A stretch of DNA of 64,000 nt, from assembly GCA_029204225.1 (NCBI GenBank), contig CM055105.1, positions 18,579,226 to 18,643,225 of the forward strand, written 5' to 3'. Positions 11,412-23,200 of the stretch are shown piece by piece; position 1 is the first letter of the stretch, and each line of letters begins with the position of its first letter. A program made the translations under genes and the position numbers. The notes below the pieces were generated by a model that was given only the letters and a program-made list of their open reading frames with translations, was not told where the DNA came from and searched no databases. The DNA is from Diphasiastrum complanatum. Its lineage: Eukaryota > Streptophyta > Lycopodiopsida > Lycopodiales > Lycopodiaceae.

Positions 11412-11823
11412 GATAATACTAAGTAGAGATATAGATGGGAGATGGGTGATACTATGACTAATGCCCTAAAACCTGTGAAGTTTATAATCACCTGTAAATT
11501 GCTTGTGACCTATAATTAGACAAATGTCAACAATCATATTAACCATGCACAAATTATCAGCAAACAAGGAACATTTGGGAACTGATTTTCCAAACCAAAA
11601 AGACCAATTTCTTTTCTGAAAATTTTGACTGAATTGGTTCAAAATAGATCTTGGCTTTGACTTAATTATGTATCACAAGCCAGGATCTCTACTGAAATTG
11701 TTTTAAAATTACATATTTGGACCTTTCTTTACAGTACAAATTTTCCTTCTCTCCCACTACAAACTTTTATTCCATGAACAAACTTGATACCACTTGAAAA
11801 AAGTTTTACACATGGTATGTCAC

Positions 11824-11959
11824 CTGTTTTCGGAGCCCATGTATACAGTATGCAAAATTCGTTTGGCTAGGTCTTGAGAGTCTTTAGGTAGTGATGCTTT
11901 CTCGTAGTGAGCAATGCGTGCAACATCCAGTTTTACTTGCTCATTACCCTCCTCCAAAG
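11824..11959 (-). CDS. NAD+ synthetase exon following the PP-loop exon
   Basis: This 136-bp exon encodes ALEEGNEQVKLDVARIAHYE then KASLPKDSQDLAKRILHTVYMGSEN, matching the segment of plant NAD+ synthetase after the PP-loop (family pattern GDEQV...R...DS.E.AKRI.YT..MGSEN). The acceptor has a strong pyrimidine tract (CATTTTTTCCTTCAG) and the donor is GTGACA. It starts in phase 1, completing the split GCT codon, and ends with AG of a split codon, which would give Ser if the next base is C or T, as in the family's SENSSEET. The next exon is not in the 11.8 kb to the left, so that intron also leaves the window. The sequence is too short to be a large open frame and is overlain by an unrelated plus-strand frame, so it is easily missed. 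Confidence 0.9.
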
Positions 11960-12976
11960 CTGAAGGAAAAAATGACAGTTTATCAACAAACAAATGCTAG
12001 GATAAGAAACATGCTGCTATTTGTTTTGGGCAACTCATCAGCTCACCAAGTCAACAAAGGTTCATCATACAAAAAAATCTCTTTGATGCTAAATACAAAG
12101 AATTGTCACTTGCACAGTCATCATTCCCCATTGAATTCAAAACTCCTTCATAGATATTTGAGCAGATAAATTCTAGCATAAGATGCCCGAGCATTTCAAA
12201 CAGCTTTCAAATAATAGCCAAAGTATGACAGGCTGATTTCCAGCCCAATAGCATGCCTTTCCATCAGTCATAAGCCACCCATGAACAAGCTCACTAGCTA
12301 ATAAAAATGCTAACACCAGAAAGAAGGCTATAAACTATGTAATCTGATTGAAATTCACAGTGAAGCTGAATATCATATTCAATATAGATTGCGAAAAAAT
12401 GCTAGGTGAGCCAAAACAACGCAATCACCGATAATATAGTGGAGAATTAAAATACTGATCACATGAAGCTCTTGGAAATAACTCGATCTTTGTTTTGGTT
12501 ACCTTGTCCCTTGGCAAAATGTTTGTGCCAACTGTTATGCTTAACACAATGTTTCCAGCATAATAAAGAAAATTAAGAAAGAGAGCTTGGATCGCATCAT
12601 CTCAATCAGTTTTTCAAATCATTAGATATCCTTATACAAGCTAACATGTAGCTTAGTTAGGGGCTTTACAAGCAGCAACCGATACTACACTCGATTTACT
12701 TTTCAAGAGAGCTGTTTCAGGGTGGATGTGCATCCCTACAAACATTCAACACATTCTAGAATCAAACAAAAGTAAAACATTCATAAAAAAATCACACGTC
12801 CATTGTATGAAGAAACAACAAAAGTCAAAAGCAGAGCACAAAGGACCCTCAATATTTGAGGATAGAGTCCTGAGGAAGCCTATATTTACAGGAAAACGCT
12901 AGATATGGTTTGTCAAATTGGATGATCAAAGAACTCAAGATAGAGAATCAATTACTAGAAAAACATCACATACAAC

Positions 12977-13610
12977 CATAGTTGCCCATTCCGGTTCAGA
13001 ACGGAACACGTTCTGTTCCAGAACTTGGCCAAATTGTTTTTTGAAAAAGTAGTAGCGATTCTAGCTCAGATATATAACGTGGCTCAGATAGCAATTCAAG
13101 GATCAACGTGAGCAGCAGTCAGAGAAGATATGCGATATCTAGCGTCAAACAGGCCATGGACATTGAGGATATGACAGAGATGGAGGACGTGACAGTAACC
13201 GATATGGTGGTGGTGGTCCATTGTGGTCCAAGGGAAACTATTTTTGTCGAGCTGGTCCTTATGGTCGCCCCAGATGCTGGCCGTGGAGGTCGCTCATCTT
13301 ATGATCACCACGATTCACAACTAATTATTGTCAAATAGCTGTCATTTTTAAAGAAAGGAATCGAGATTACCTTGAACAAAGGAATCTGCTTGAACTATAT
13401 GTTTTCCAGCATTTCTGATATCTAGCGTCCCTCAATGCATTATATAGCATCCATCAATATATTATCAAGATGAAGGAAGATCACGGCCAGCAGGTGGCAA
13501 TTTAATACCTGGTTTTTCTTTATTAAAACAATAAAACGTTCCGACCCAGTACGTTCCGGAAGGTACTGTACAGAACTTTGGCCCAAAAAGGGTCGGAACA
13601 GGGTTCTAAG
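12977..13610. mobile_element. 634-bp non-autonomous hAT (family B) with perfect 8-bp target duplication
   Basis: The left end is CATAGTTGCCCATTCCGG and the right end read inward is CTTAGAACCCTGTTCCGACC. CATACAAC flanks both sides (12969-12976 and 13611-13618). Subterminal CGTTCC/GGAACG repeats match the 3228-11411 element. The interior 13100-13330 is unlike the rest: in one frame it reads GYDRDGGRDSNRYGGGGP and RAGPYGRPR, and in another AGRGGRSSYDHHDSQ, resembling a glycine/arginine-rich RNA-binding or SR-type protein tail. That suggests capture of a host gene fragment, with frameshifts since. Confidence 0.8.
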
Positions 13611-13799
13611 CATACAACACACATGATAGGAGACCAAAATGCAGATATATTGATAGAGAAATGGATAATGGTTACAATCAAAGAACACATCAATGATCTC
13701 CACAAGATTCCAAATGATTACAAGTTGAGCTAAGCAAATATTGAACATAAAATATCTAAACAATTGAACTAAGAGCTAAGTGTTTGAATGATCAACCTG

Positions 13800-16700
13800 G
13801 TTGAAAGGATGGCAATTGTGAAACTGCTAAGTCGATTAAATCGATTTTCACATTTAGGTCCATATCGAACGGAATTTGAAAATCCCAGTTACGTAAAATT
13901 TTGAAAGAACCATGGATGTTTTGGATTTGTTCAAATTCGTTGGTTATTGATCGAACAGAAATTGCTTATAAAGTGAATGACCTTACTAAGATGAAATCAG
14001 TCAGTTTTATAAGGTCACTGTACCTTTCACTTTTGGTTGAAGATTTTGGAATCTGTGAATCCATAGGAGCCTTTCTTGTTTTTTGGGATCACTAAAGACC
14101 AAAAATAATGCAAATCTTGTTAGAACAGTTTCTATGCCGATCCATTTGTTGATTTGCCAGTAATTGAGTGCGGCACTTAATTAGTGAACAATCAAAACTG
14201 TGGTTGATTAGTAGTAAAAAATACTACCGATTCCAAATTGGTCCTTTTCCTAGCCAGATTTGGGGCTTTCAGCCTGAACCATATTTGGGAAGGGAGGAAG
14301 GAGTAGAAGCCTGAGGGGTAGACGTTGGGTTGACGAAGTGATCCAATTATTTTATTTTACTTTCAATTCCTGAAGTATATGTGATAGCAAGTGAGAATAC
14401 AATTGGGAATTTAGAAAACCGCCTCTGGGAATTTGGATTCCTTTCCCCAGTGTTATTAGAATTTTGAGACGAAGATTCTAAGGGAAAAGAGATTGGCAGT
14501 CAGATAATCCATTTATGGAACCATCCCTGTTTTGCAATTGGATTTGGATCAAATCCCAAGAATTTGCAAGCAAAAGCAGATGGAATGTGTTCCATACAGG
14601 AATCTAGATTTTTTTTGAGGCATTATAGAGTGTTTCTTTATAATGACTGAGAGAACCAAGAGAATTCTAACCTGTAAAAAAATTAAGTTCTTTATACCGA
14701 TTCTGAAATAGATATCGGATATCTATGACAGTATTGTTTTCAGTTATATTGTGACTCTTAATGTTCCTTTTGGTTTAGTGAATATTCATGAGACATTTCC
14801 GACAGTATTGTACGAACTTTTCGTTCACTGGGTGTTATGCGGATTGGTATTCTTTGTAACACTTAAGGGGCATGAGAGAATTCAATGGCTAGTGGAAAAC
14901 AGATCTAGAAGTAGAGAATTCTTGAAGGGAAAGCTAGTGGTATGGGACATTAGTGATTCCAAAGGGGATTTCTTGTGCGAGAATGATCTGTAGACCGATG
15001 GTTAGTGATTACTGTAATGGTAATACTAATAGAGAAACCCATTGGTTATTTTTGTTCAGGGTATTTTGGGAAATTGTGAGATATAGATCCGGATCCCAAA
15101 TGGTATCTCATTAATTACAAAATCTGGAGGCTCTTAAATCTATTTCTCTTTTATTTTAAACCTCTACTTTTTAGAAATTTCTTAAATACGAAACAATTGG
15201 ATTGAGATCCATATAACTCCTTCCAATGTAGAACTTTGTTCTGAGGACTGATTATGGTTATATGAGATTATACTTCCATATAAGCTTTGTGAATATGGCT
15301 CAGAATCTGTCTGATTGAGTTCTATTTTGACTTCCTAGTCTCTATTTGATAGTTGATTATTGAGATGTAATATTTCTATCACTCGGGATACGATATTTTA
15401 TGCTTATGGAGAAAGTCTGGTTGTTTGTAATAGTATTGGATACTCATTATTGACTTTTTCGGAGGTTTGATATCTTATACGTCGTCTCTTGAGAACTTTT
15501 TGATCGAAATTATGGAATTCTTTGAAAAGGCGGAGAAGAAAAGGTAGAAATTAGACTTTCATGGGATCAACCAGTTGGATAGATTTCTTTTGATGAATCC
15601 ACTATGTGTGCAAGGGTTGAACTATCCAGTTGAAATAGAGGAACTCTCTAGGGATTGTTTTGAATAGTCTGGAACTAGAGGAGCTTTGGGGGTATGAGCT
15701 GTGAGATATTCATGAATATGAATAGTGGTGGTAAAGATTAAAACTAATCGATTTTGCCAAGTACCATTTTGTTATGGATTGGATAAGGTGGGAATAAAGC
15801 TTTAATCTTAACCTTATGTCCAAAGATGTCTGTATAAGTCGGCCTAATCTTGGTTTAAATACTAAGATATGATGTAGGTTGATTGGTTGAAGAAATTTTG
15901 TTAGTAAGAGTTAGATGGTTGGAAAACTTGTGATCACTTCAGAGATTCCCGGATATGTTATTTACTCATGAGAAATAGAGTTCTTATGTAGCTGAGTTGC
16001 AAGATTCTCAGTGAGTTATGTGAGTAACATATGCGGATTATGGATAAATCTGCCAGATCATCAATAAAAGTTGTGTGCATAGAATATAGGAAATTCTTGG
16101 TATAGAATATTTCTCGAATGGGAAATAGACTCTAAGTTATTGATTGTATCCCAGTGAGCTCATATTGGATGACAGAGTTTAACTAATATCAAGGATAACG
16201 ACTGAATTCAGTTGGAATTCAGCAGAACTTTGTAGTCTCTAGATGTTGTTCTAGGTGATTGTATGAAGTTTATGTTGTTAAAGACGGGTGTTAAAATGGT
16301 TTTGGTATGCCTTCTATCTTTAATTATCTGATGGATCACAAAGTTTGGATAACTCATTATTTAGTTAAGGATCTGGTTGGAAGAATATTCTTGAAATCCA
16401 ATAATTTTCCTTGGGGAAAAGATTTCCGAATGATTCTTATATTTCCTGAGTGGTATGTTGTACTCCAGTATCTTTCGATGATTAAGTATAGTTTTGGAAC
16501 CTTGTAAATTATGATTGACGGATCATAGATTGATACTTAATTGTCATTAAAAGATTATAAGGAAATGTTATGATTCTTAAGAGATGAGTAATTCTCGGAC
16601 TATTGAATGAGTCAAGAATCTAGATCAGTTAGCTGAGAATGTAAAATTCTTAACTCCAGTGCACACTTGAGATTGTGTGGATCTCACAGGCATTTTCATA

Positions 16701-17637
16701 AAGCTAATCTTATTTTTACTTATGAGGAATTCGCTTACTTCAGTGGATGAAGTTCTACTACGGATTGTAGTCTATAGATGCGTGTGTACGGTTTTCAGCC
16801 TAGATCTCCGGTTAATTAGGAGACAATTAAATCTATTGAGATTCTATGGTTGCTATTTCCTTGCATGAGATACTAGGAATAGAGCACTTAACTCAAGAGA
16901 GTATTCAAAGTACTCAGCATTGAGTTAAAAATCATTTTATCTTGATGGATCTCCTAGAGATTCTGATAGGATGAATTGTTATAGCTTAGTTTTTGAAAAA
17001 TTCTAAGTGTATTTGTACCAAGAAGCATTTATGACAAGTCTACAAGAAATTGTGGATAGTCTTGGACTAATTATTTGTTTCTTTATCTTTTGAACATTGA
17101 TTTCTAATGTAAGGTGACATTTCACACAGTGATTCATGTAAATTGAGGTTACATGAAGGTGACTTTACTAGATTGGACAAAATCAGACCCAATAGAAAAA
17201 TTTATCGCTTAGTGTACTTCCAAAGGCAGTACTTCAGTGCAGAGATAGATAATTGGAGAATTGTTCCATCTCTAAGTACTTATTTGATTATTGAAGACAG
17301 AGTAAGGATAATGATTTTCTGGGTAAATGTGAAAGTTGAAGGATTAGTTTGTTAGCTTTTGAACTTGATCTTCAGGATTAGTCGACTGCTCATCCAGAGA
17401 ATCATGTAAACTTAGTTTATATGATGATGACAGTTGGATATATTGAAGAATTTACCCATTTGGACGAATTATCGCTTAGTACTCAGAATCAGAGATAAAC
17501 AATTAAGAAATCGTTCTATCTCTGAGTACTTGATTAGGTAGTTTGGTCAGCTTGAGGATAATTATTTGGGAAGCACACAAAGTGGATCTTCCCTAGTTGC
17601 TCGTTCTGAGGACAGAACTTGTTTAAGGGGGGCAGAA
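13800..17637 (+). pseudogene. Heavily decayed Ty3 element body
   Basis: Most of this stretch has no long frame and is C-poor on the plus strand. A reverse transcriptase relic is readable at 14751-14870 (VPFGLVNIHETFPTVLYELF, against [12 protein letters not shown] in the intact element at 50 kb). The 3' edge shows GGACAGAACTTGTTTAAGGG then GGGCAGAATGTTACATCC, the polypurine tract and LTR start arrangement common in Tekay/Del-like chromoviruses. The left boundary is uncertain. The base composition fits long methylation-driven C-to-T decay, which is inference. Confidence 0.55.
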
Positions 17638-17759
17638 TGTTACATCCATGTCCAGTATGTGGGATTTGGAATAATTCTTGACATGGATAGCCGGTTACTC
17701 CAGTGTATAAGGTTATTAGTTATGCCTCGTGTCAGACTCCCTCTCTGATCTTCTCTTCA
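17638..17759 (+). mobile_element. LTR start of the decayed Ty3 element
   Basis: TGTTACATCCATGTCC follows the polypurine tract AAGGGGGGCAGAA at 17625-17637. About 120 bp later the sequence becomes homologous to the LTR at 42127-42895, so this LTR seems cut short. Confidence 0.45.
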
Positions 17760-18363
17760 AACCTTGCTAATTTCCTGCACATACAAGCATCAAATTACTT
17801 CTAACACAAGATGGAGCTAGCTGCCTTGTCTCCTCCCAGCCTTTGCTGCATAGAGAGAGGCTCACTTATCCAAAATCCTCAAGCACCCCTTAACCCTGAC
17901 CCTTCCTAAATCTCGACACATGGCCAACTCCATGAACAGTCGACACTTGCCACTTGGCAGTACCCTGACACATAGGCAAGTGAGTAGGCTGACATGTGTC
18001 ACTCATCCATTGGACCAAATGTCGCAGTGGGCATGTGACACGTGTCATGTTTGACCGGTCAACCCTGACATGTGTCACTCATTCACTGGACCAAGTGTCC
18101 CCGTGAGCATATGACATATGTCACGTTGACTAGTCAACTCCTACTTTTTAGGAGGTCAGTCCAGCCACTCCGAATTAATGACCCAATACCCTATACCCAA
18201 GCAACATGCGACTCTAAGGCTCAGAAACATCATTAACAGCTTTATTACATTTCTGTTACAAAGGTCACCACAGGCCAGTGACTTAGCCATTTCTGTATTT
18301 ACAAGAAGTACATCTATAAGTAAAAACAGTAAACAACCGGGACAAGGAGTAAAAGCTGTAACA
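17760..18363 (-). mobile_element. Partial chromovirus LTR with adjacent polypurine tract
   Basis: Sequence matches the LTR at 42127-42895 in the same orientation (shared CAAGCACCCCTTAACC, ACAGTCGACACTTGCCA and TTTTTAGGAGGTCAGTCCAG). On the minus strand it begins TGTTACAGC immediately after the purine tract TTGGGGGAAGGGA (18364-18376). That tract joins LINE copy 4 directly, so only the LTR and its primer tract remain of this element. Confidence 0.6.
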
Positions 18364-18378
18364 TCCCTTCCCCCAAGT

Positions 18379-19993
18379 GTGAGTGGAATGTCCCAATATA
18401 GACAATGGTATCTGCCTCTGATCTCATAGTAAGCTGGACATCTGAAAATAAAGTGGAACTCATCCTCAACTGTAATGAACAACACTGACAGATCCCTAAG
18501 GGACGTGGCGTGTCTGTGTATCTGCCTGTCTCAATACCGAGCTGATGAGAAGAAACCCGAAGCTTACCAATGCGGTATCGTAGACCAAATGACAACACCT
18601 GAGAGAGATAATCTGGTCTAACAGGAAGCCCTGATGCATCAAGCCGAAGAAAATGAGCATGATAGAACTGGAGCTTAACCCGTGATGGATGAGACCAAAC
18701 AGTGTGTATGTATGCTCTGTAGATTTGCCTACGGATGAACGCATGTGTCCCGTTCGGGAGGTCCGACATAGATAATCCCCAGCTATGTAGAAAATTCAAG
18801 GCACACTGAAACCATGATTTGACCTGCTGCCCCGCCAAAGTGCGAGAAGACGTAATAGCCGCTATCACGTATCTAGAAGAATCAAGCTCTGAGGCCCTGT
18901 GAATAAATGAGATGATCCTGAAAATAGCCTCTACAAGCAGTGGAGGGGAAGCAAACTCTACTAAAATAATCCCATGAGGAACTGATTGCTTTGCCGGAAT
19001 CATTCGGCTGAGCATGAGAATCTGTAAACGTGAGATATCACTCCAAGTGTCTTGGGATAAGCTTGGACACCAAGTCTCTGCAGAATATAGTGCAACTGGA
19101 GAAACAGTCGAGGAAAAAAGGCGACAGCGCGTATCAGGATCATACACGTAGTAAGTAGAAGAAAACCTCTCCATCTGAACAAGAGCAGAGCGCCCCTTGC
19201 GGAGCCTAGCTACTGCCGCTGGTCTAAAGGAGAGTAAAGGCCCAGAGAAGAGAACACCCAGATAAGTGTAAGACGTCACTATCTCTAGTGGCTGTCCATC
19301 ATAATAGAACACAGTGTCTCTCATATGCTGTCTATTGGTGTTAAACACCATAACCTTCGTCTTACCAATGTTCACCATCAACCCCCATGTCTGACAAAGG
19401 GTATATAGGGCATCCAGATGTCGCTGAAGTCCAGTAGCCGAACTAGATAATAGAGCCACGTCATCTGCATAGAGAAGAATAGGGATAATAGTATCTGCTA
19501 GAGGACAGCCGTCTCCACCTTCCCGAATGATCCGCTCAAGGTCGTCAATGTATAGGGCAAAAAGGGTGGGTGATAGAGGACATCCCTGTTTTACTCCGAC
19601 CATACTATGAATATATGAGGACCATCCCTCACCATCACGAAAACGTGCCAAAACTCTCTCATATAATGTAGTGATAGCAGCAATAACCTCCCATGAAAAG
19701 CCAAGAGAAACCAAGCGCTGAAGCAACAAATGTCTCGGAACTGAATCAAATGCTTTACGGAAGTCTACAAAGCAACAATATACTCGTTGTTTCCTAGATT
19801 TCGCCTCCTCTATTATACATCTCAGGATGAAAACCTGGTCAGCCGTGGAGTAGCCTGCTCTAAAACCTGCCTGTCCCATAGCATACAATTCCTCTGTCTC
19901 AGCCTGGGAGCTAATGATAGACTGCATAATTGAGCCATAGAGCTTAGCCATTATGTGGCTGATCATACTAGTGCGATAATTGTCTACATTCAA
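18379..19993 (-). pseudogene. LINE reverse transcriptase ORF (copy 4)
   Basis: This is a long open frame for target-primed reverse transcription. It starts within NYRTSMISHIMAKLYGSIMQ and carries the fingers/palm motifs, YADD at roughly residue 174, and the post-RT ETWCPSLSQDTW...MLSRMIPAKQSVPHG region also seen in the other copies. No internal stop occurs down to 18379, where the native frame ends at the junction with a chromovirus polypurine tract; the apparent extension to 18314 is LTR sequence. The loss of the endonuclease and of the zinc-binding end makes the copy defective despite its open frame. Confidence 0.85.
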
Positions 19994-20596
19994 CGGATCA
20001 CCGGCCTTAAGTATAGGGTGTAAAAGGTTAGTGCACCAAGAAGTGGGAAGGACAAAAATAACAGACTGGTTAAAAATGTGGGAGATGTATGGAGCAATAA
20101 TATGAGCGATAGGTTTGAGAAAGTTCCATACTTAGTGAGTCAATATCAATGGCTTTATGGGTCTGACCAGTTTTGATGGCATTTTCAATCATGGATGGAG
20201 TGAAAAGGGTGAACTCAGATGGCCTTGGTGACAGAGAGATAGAAGGAGAATCAACTGTATAAAGTTTTGCAGCGTAGTCAATCCAGGATTCGATGGCAAT
20301 AGGAGCTAGCTTACATGGGTTTTTGGAGAACATCCTCCAGAATAAGGTGGAAGAAGAGGAGTCAAAGGCATCAATGAGTTTCTGAGCAAGGGACTGAAAG
20401 TATGTGGTCTTTTTCCTCGGAGTCACTTTATGGTACTCCTTTTGTTTCAGTGCTAAAGTATCAGGAGAGTGGTATTAAGCGTGGACAACTTGCTTGTGTA
20501 GAGAAAGGCACTCTGCATCGTACCATCTATTGTAAGTGCACTTATGAGAGGAGAAATTTTTCGGTGGAAAAGCAGTATTAGTTGAGTGGAGAAGGG

Positions 20597-20599
<3 letters not shown>
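18379..20599 (-). mobile_element. LINE copy 4, truncated at both ends, with the longest open RT frame
   Basis: The reverse transcriptase and post-RT regions are open over more than 500 residues: GQAGFRAGYSTADQVFILRC, CFVDFRKAFDSVPRHLL, MVGVKQGCPLSPTLFALYID, LLYADDVALLSSSATGLQR, then ERFSSTYYVYDPDTRCRLF and a C-terminal start of the zinc-binding domain. Downstream the domain is cut by a chromovirus polypurine tract at 18376. Upstream, frame 20070-20426 holds the linker, and the element ends at about 20590 beside the (CT)n tail of copy 5. It is a diverged subfamily relative to copies 2 and 3. Confidence 0.85.
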
Positions 20600-20651
<52 letters not shown>

Positions 20652-20660
20652 AAGAAAGCT
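20600..20660 (-). repeat. (CT)n tail of LINE copy 5
   Basis: (GA)n from 20600 to 20646, then AAGAAAGAAAGCTTTATTAA, the same 3' terminus as at 4510 and 7210. The left flank is the truncated linker of LINE copy 4. Confidence 0.85.
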
Positions 20661-21862
20661 TTATTAACGTCTTTTCCATGCCAAAAGGCATATAAGACAA
20701 ATAAGTACATATCAAGTATGTGGACCACATGGGAGCGTATGCAAAACGTCTCCGAGACTAAAAGAAAAGCATATAAAATAGATCTAAATACAATTACCAC
20801 TATTAACTAAACCAAAAAGGTATAAAGCAAGAAATAGCTATGTATAATGGGAGCAAGCCGCAGATCATGTCCTGGAGGTGATGGTGATACTACTGCTACT
20901 ACTGAAGAAAGATGTAATACAAGCTGCAGTGGGGAGTGAAACTGTGATCTACTGCGTCGCCGAATGTAGGGAGGACGTCTCCTCGTGGTAGGACGAATAG
21001 GTCTGGCTGCAAGGTAATGCTGGGAGGTGCACTACCTCTGCTCTCTGTGGGAAGTCGTGTCCTCATCATCGACATCATCATTTGAGTCTGGGACTGGTCG
21101 TGAGCGTCGTCTGGAGAAAAAGGAGGTAATCTAACGTTGTGTGTCTGGAGTAGTCTGACGCAGAGGCTGGAGATCTCGTCGTAATAGCAGCATCTCTCGG
21201 ATCATAAGTGCAACACAAAGTGTGGATCCTCATAGGTAACAAGTGAGCGCAAAGTAAGTGGTGTATCCCTGAACAAGCAATAGTATCTCCCGCGAATCTC
21301 ATAATAAGCTGGGCAAATGAAAATAAAATGCTCCTCAGTCTCCACCGCACCAAGGGAACATAGCTGGCAGATCCTATCCTCTCGTCGGGCACCCTGAAAC
21401 TGCCAATCTCAATCTCAAGCTGGTGTGAATAGACACGGAGCTGACCCAATATGAATCTGAGACCATGTGATAACCCAAAGGGTAGGTAGCGTGGTAGAAG
21501 TGGGGACCCTGATACTTAAAAGTCAGATTTGACACTCAACTAACCATGCCAAGCTCAATCAAGGTAAGCTCTATAGATGAATCGTCGGATGTAGACATGG
21601 GTACAAGAAGGAAGTGCAATGATAGAGATACCGAGTGTGCCAAGAAGTCTGGAGGCCTGAGAGAATCAAGCCAAATGGTAGCCCTGACTGTGAAGGCTCT
21701 GAGATGAAATGAGAGCAGCCTGAGTATATCTCTGCTTAGAAGACTGGAACGCACTGACGCGCTGTATATATATGATGACCTGGAGTAGGGCATCAAGGTA
21801 CATAGGCGGGACCGCAAACTCAGCAAGGTTGATCTGGTGTGGAACTGAAGGCTTAGCCTGAA

Positions 21863-22528
21863 TCATGCGTGAAAGCATAGTGATCTGTAATCGCGAGATA
21901 TTGGCCCAGTCAGATGAAGTAAGACCAGTGCACCATACAGCTGATGTATATAGGGCTGTAGGAGAAACAATGGTGTCAAAAAGCCGACATCTCGAATAGA
22001 CTTACGGAAGCAAAATCTCTCCATCTGGGCAAGGGAAGCATGGCCTTTCCCAAGCCTACTAGAAGCTGCCTGTCGAGGTGATAGTAAATCAGCAGCATGG
22101 ATGAAAAGCTCGGAACTATAGAGAAGACCAATAAGTCGCCGCTCTTCCAAGCTATCATATGCCTGTTTCTTATGACAAAGCAGGTAAAGAGACAGACGTG
22201 TGGAATGCAAGAGATGAGGTGTGTGTATGCAAGCATGTGTAACAAGGTGATGTTGGGAACGACACTCATCGTCATACCAAGGTGGGCGCACCGATCTAGG
22301 CTTGGTGTTTTGTTTTTGTTTGTTATGATGGGGTTTATAAGGGAAGGAAGCAGCGGCAGCCCTATGGAGTGTTGTGGTAAGGAAGGAAGCTTGCGCTTCA
22401 AGCGAGCTATGATGTGGGAAAATGTGGACCAGCAGGGTAAGCGAATGCTGATAGGTAGATGCGAGTGAGTGGTCAAAAATGTATTTGGGTGCACGAGACA
22501 ATGGTGGGGGTGAGAACTGTTGAGGCAA
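21863..22528 (-). pseudogene. In-frame fusion of LINE linker to post-RT domain (copy 5)
   Basis: This frame runs from the end of the endonuclease/linker (PPWYDDECRSQHHLVTHACI, SLEERRLIGLLYSSELF) straight into AADLLSPRQAASSRLGKGHA and SLAQMERFCFRKSIRDVGF. In copies 2-4 these regions are about 1.2-1.3 kb apart, with the whole reverse transcriptase between. The junction lies near 22090-22110 and keeps the frame open. The product would lack polymerase activity. Confidence 0.75.
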
Positions 22529-23200
22529 AGAAATAGTACCAAGGCTAAAGAAAAGGAAGAATGATCAGAGAGAGTGGTAGGAGAGATACGAAAATCATGG
22601 ATGAGTGAGATGGATGATGGTGATCCCATAAGGTAATCAACAACACTATGGCCGCCACTGTGGGGATGGCAGGCGTATCTGCCCGAGTCAAGGGCCAGCA
22701 AGTTAAACCATTAAAAATGGCCAACTCATGAGCTTCTCCTATTTGCAATATGTTCGCCATAGGTGGTAATGGGGCCCAAAATGTCCTCAGAAATCCTAGT
22801 AACACACAAGTCATCTCCATCAAGGGGCACATACACGAAGCTGGTCCATAGAATCATAAAAATTTGTCTGCCGTGAAGTTGTCCTGGCATTAAAGTCACC
22901 AGTGAAAAAGATGTAACCTCGCTCTGCATATCTGATAATATCTGTAGAAAGATCAATGTAGGGTGAACCAATACCCTCCACAAAGGAAGAAGATATTGGA
23001 GGGAAATAACAAGCTGCAACAAAGATGTCTCTGTCAGAACCAACGCTATGCGCGTCAATGCGGAACCAAATGTACCGTGAGTGTTCATCGTGGCTGATGA
23101 ACTCAAAAATAGGATGCAGTGACTCCCTATATAGGCAAGCGACCCCACCACCAGAACCCCTCCCACTAGCAGATCTCACCTCATGTCGATAGGCCGAGTA

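Larger units (their letters stand above)
20600..23200 (-). mobile_element. LINE copy 5: internally deleted, lacking the RT core, with (CT)n tail
   Basis: The (CT)n tail (20600-20658 as GA) and 3' UTR with AATAAAGC match copies 2 and 3. The minus-strand order is endonuclease pieces (22545-23200: GRGSGGGVACLYRESL, VAACYFPPISS, FTGDFNART, SGGHSVVDYLMGS), linker, then directly the post-RT region (LGKGHASLAQMERFCFRKSI) and a decayed C-terminus. The catalytic palm with CFVDFRKAF and YADD is absent: a deletion near 22090 joins linker to post-RT region. The 5' boundary near 23200 is approximate. Confidence 0.8.
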
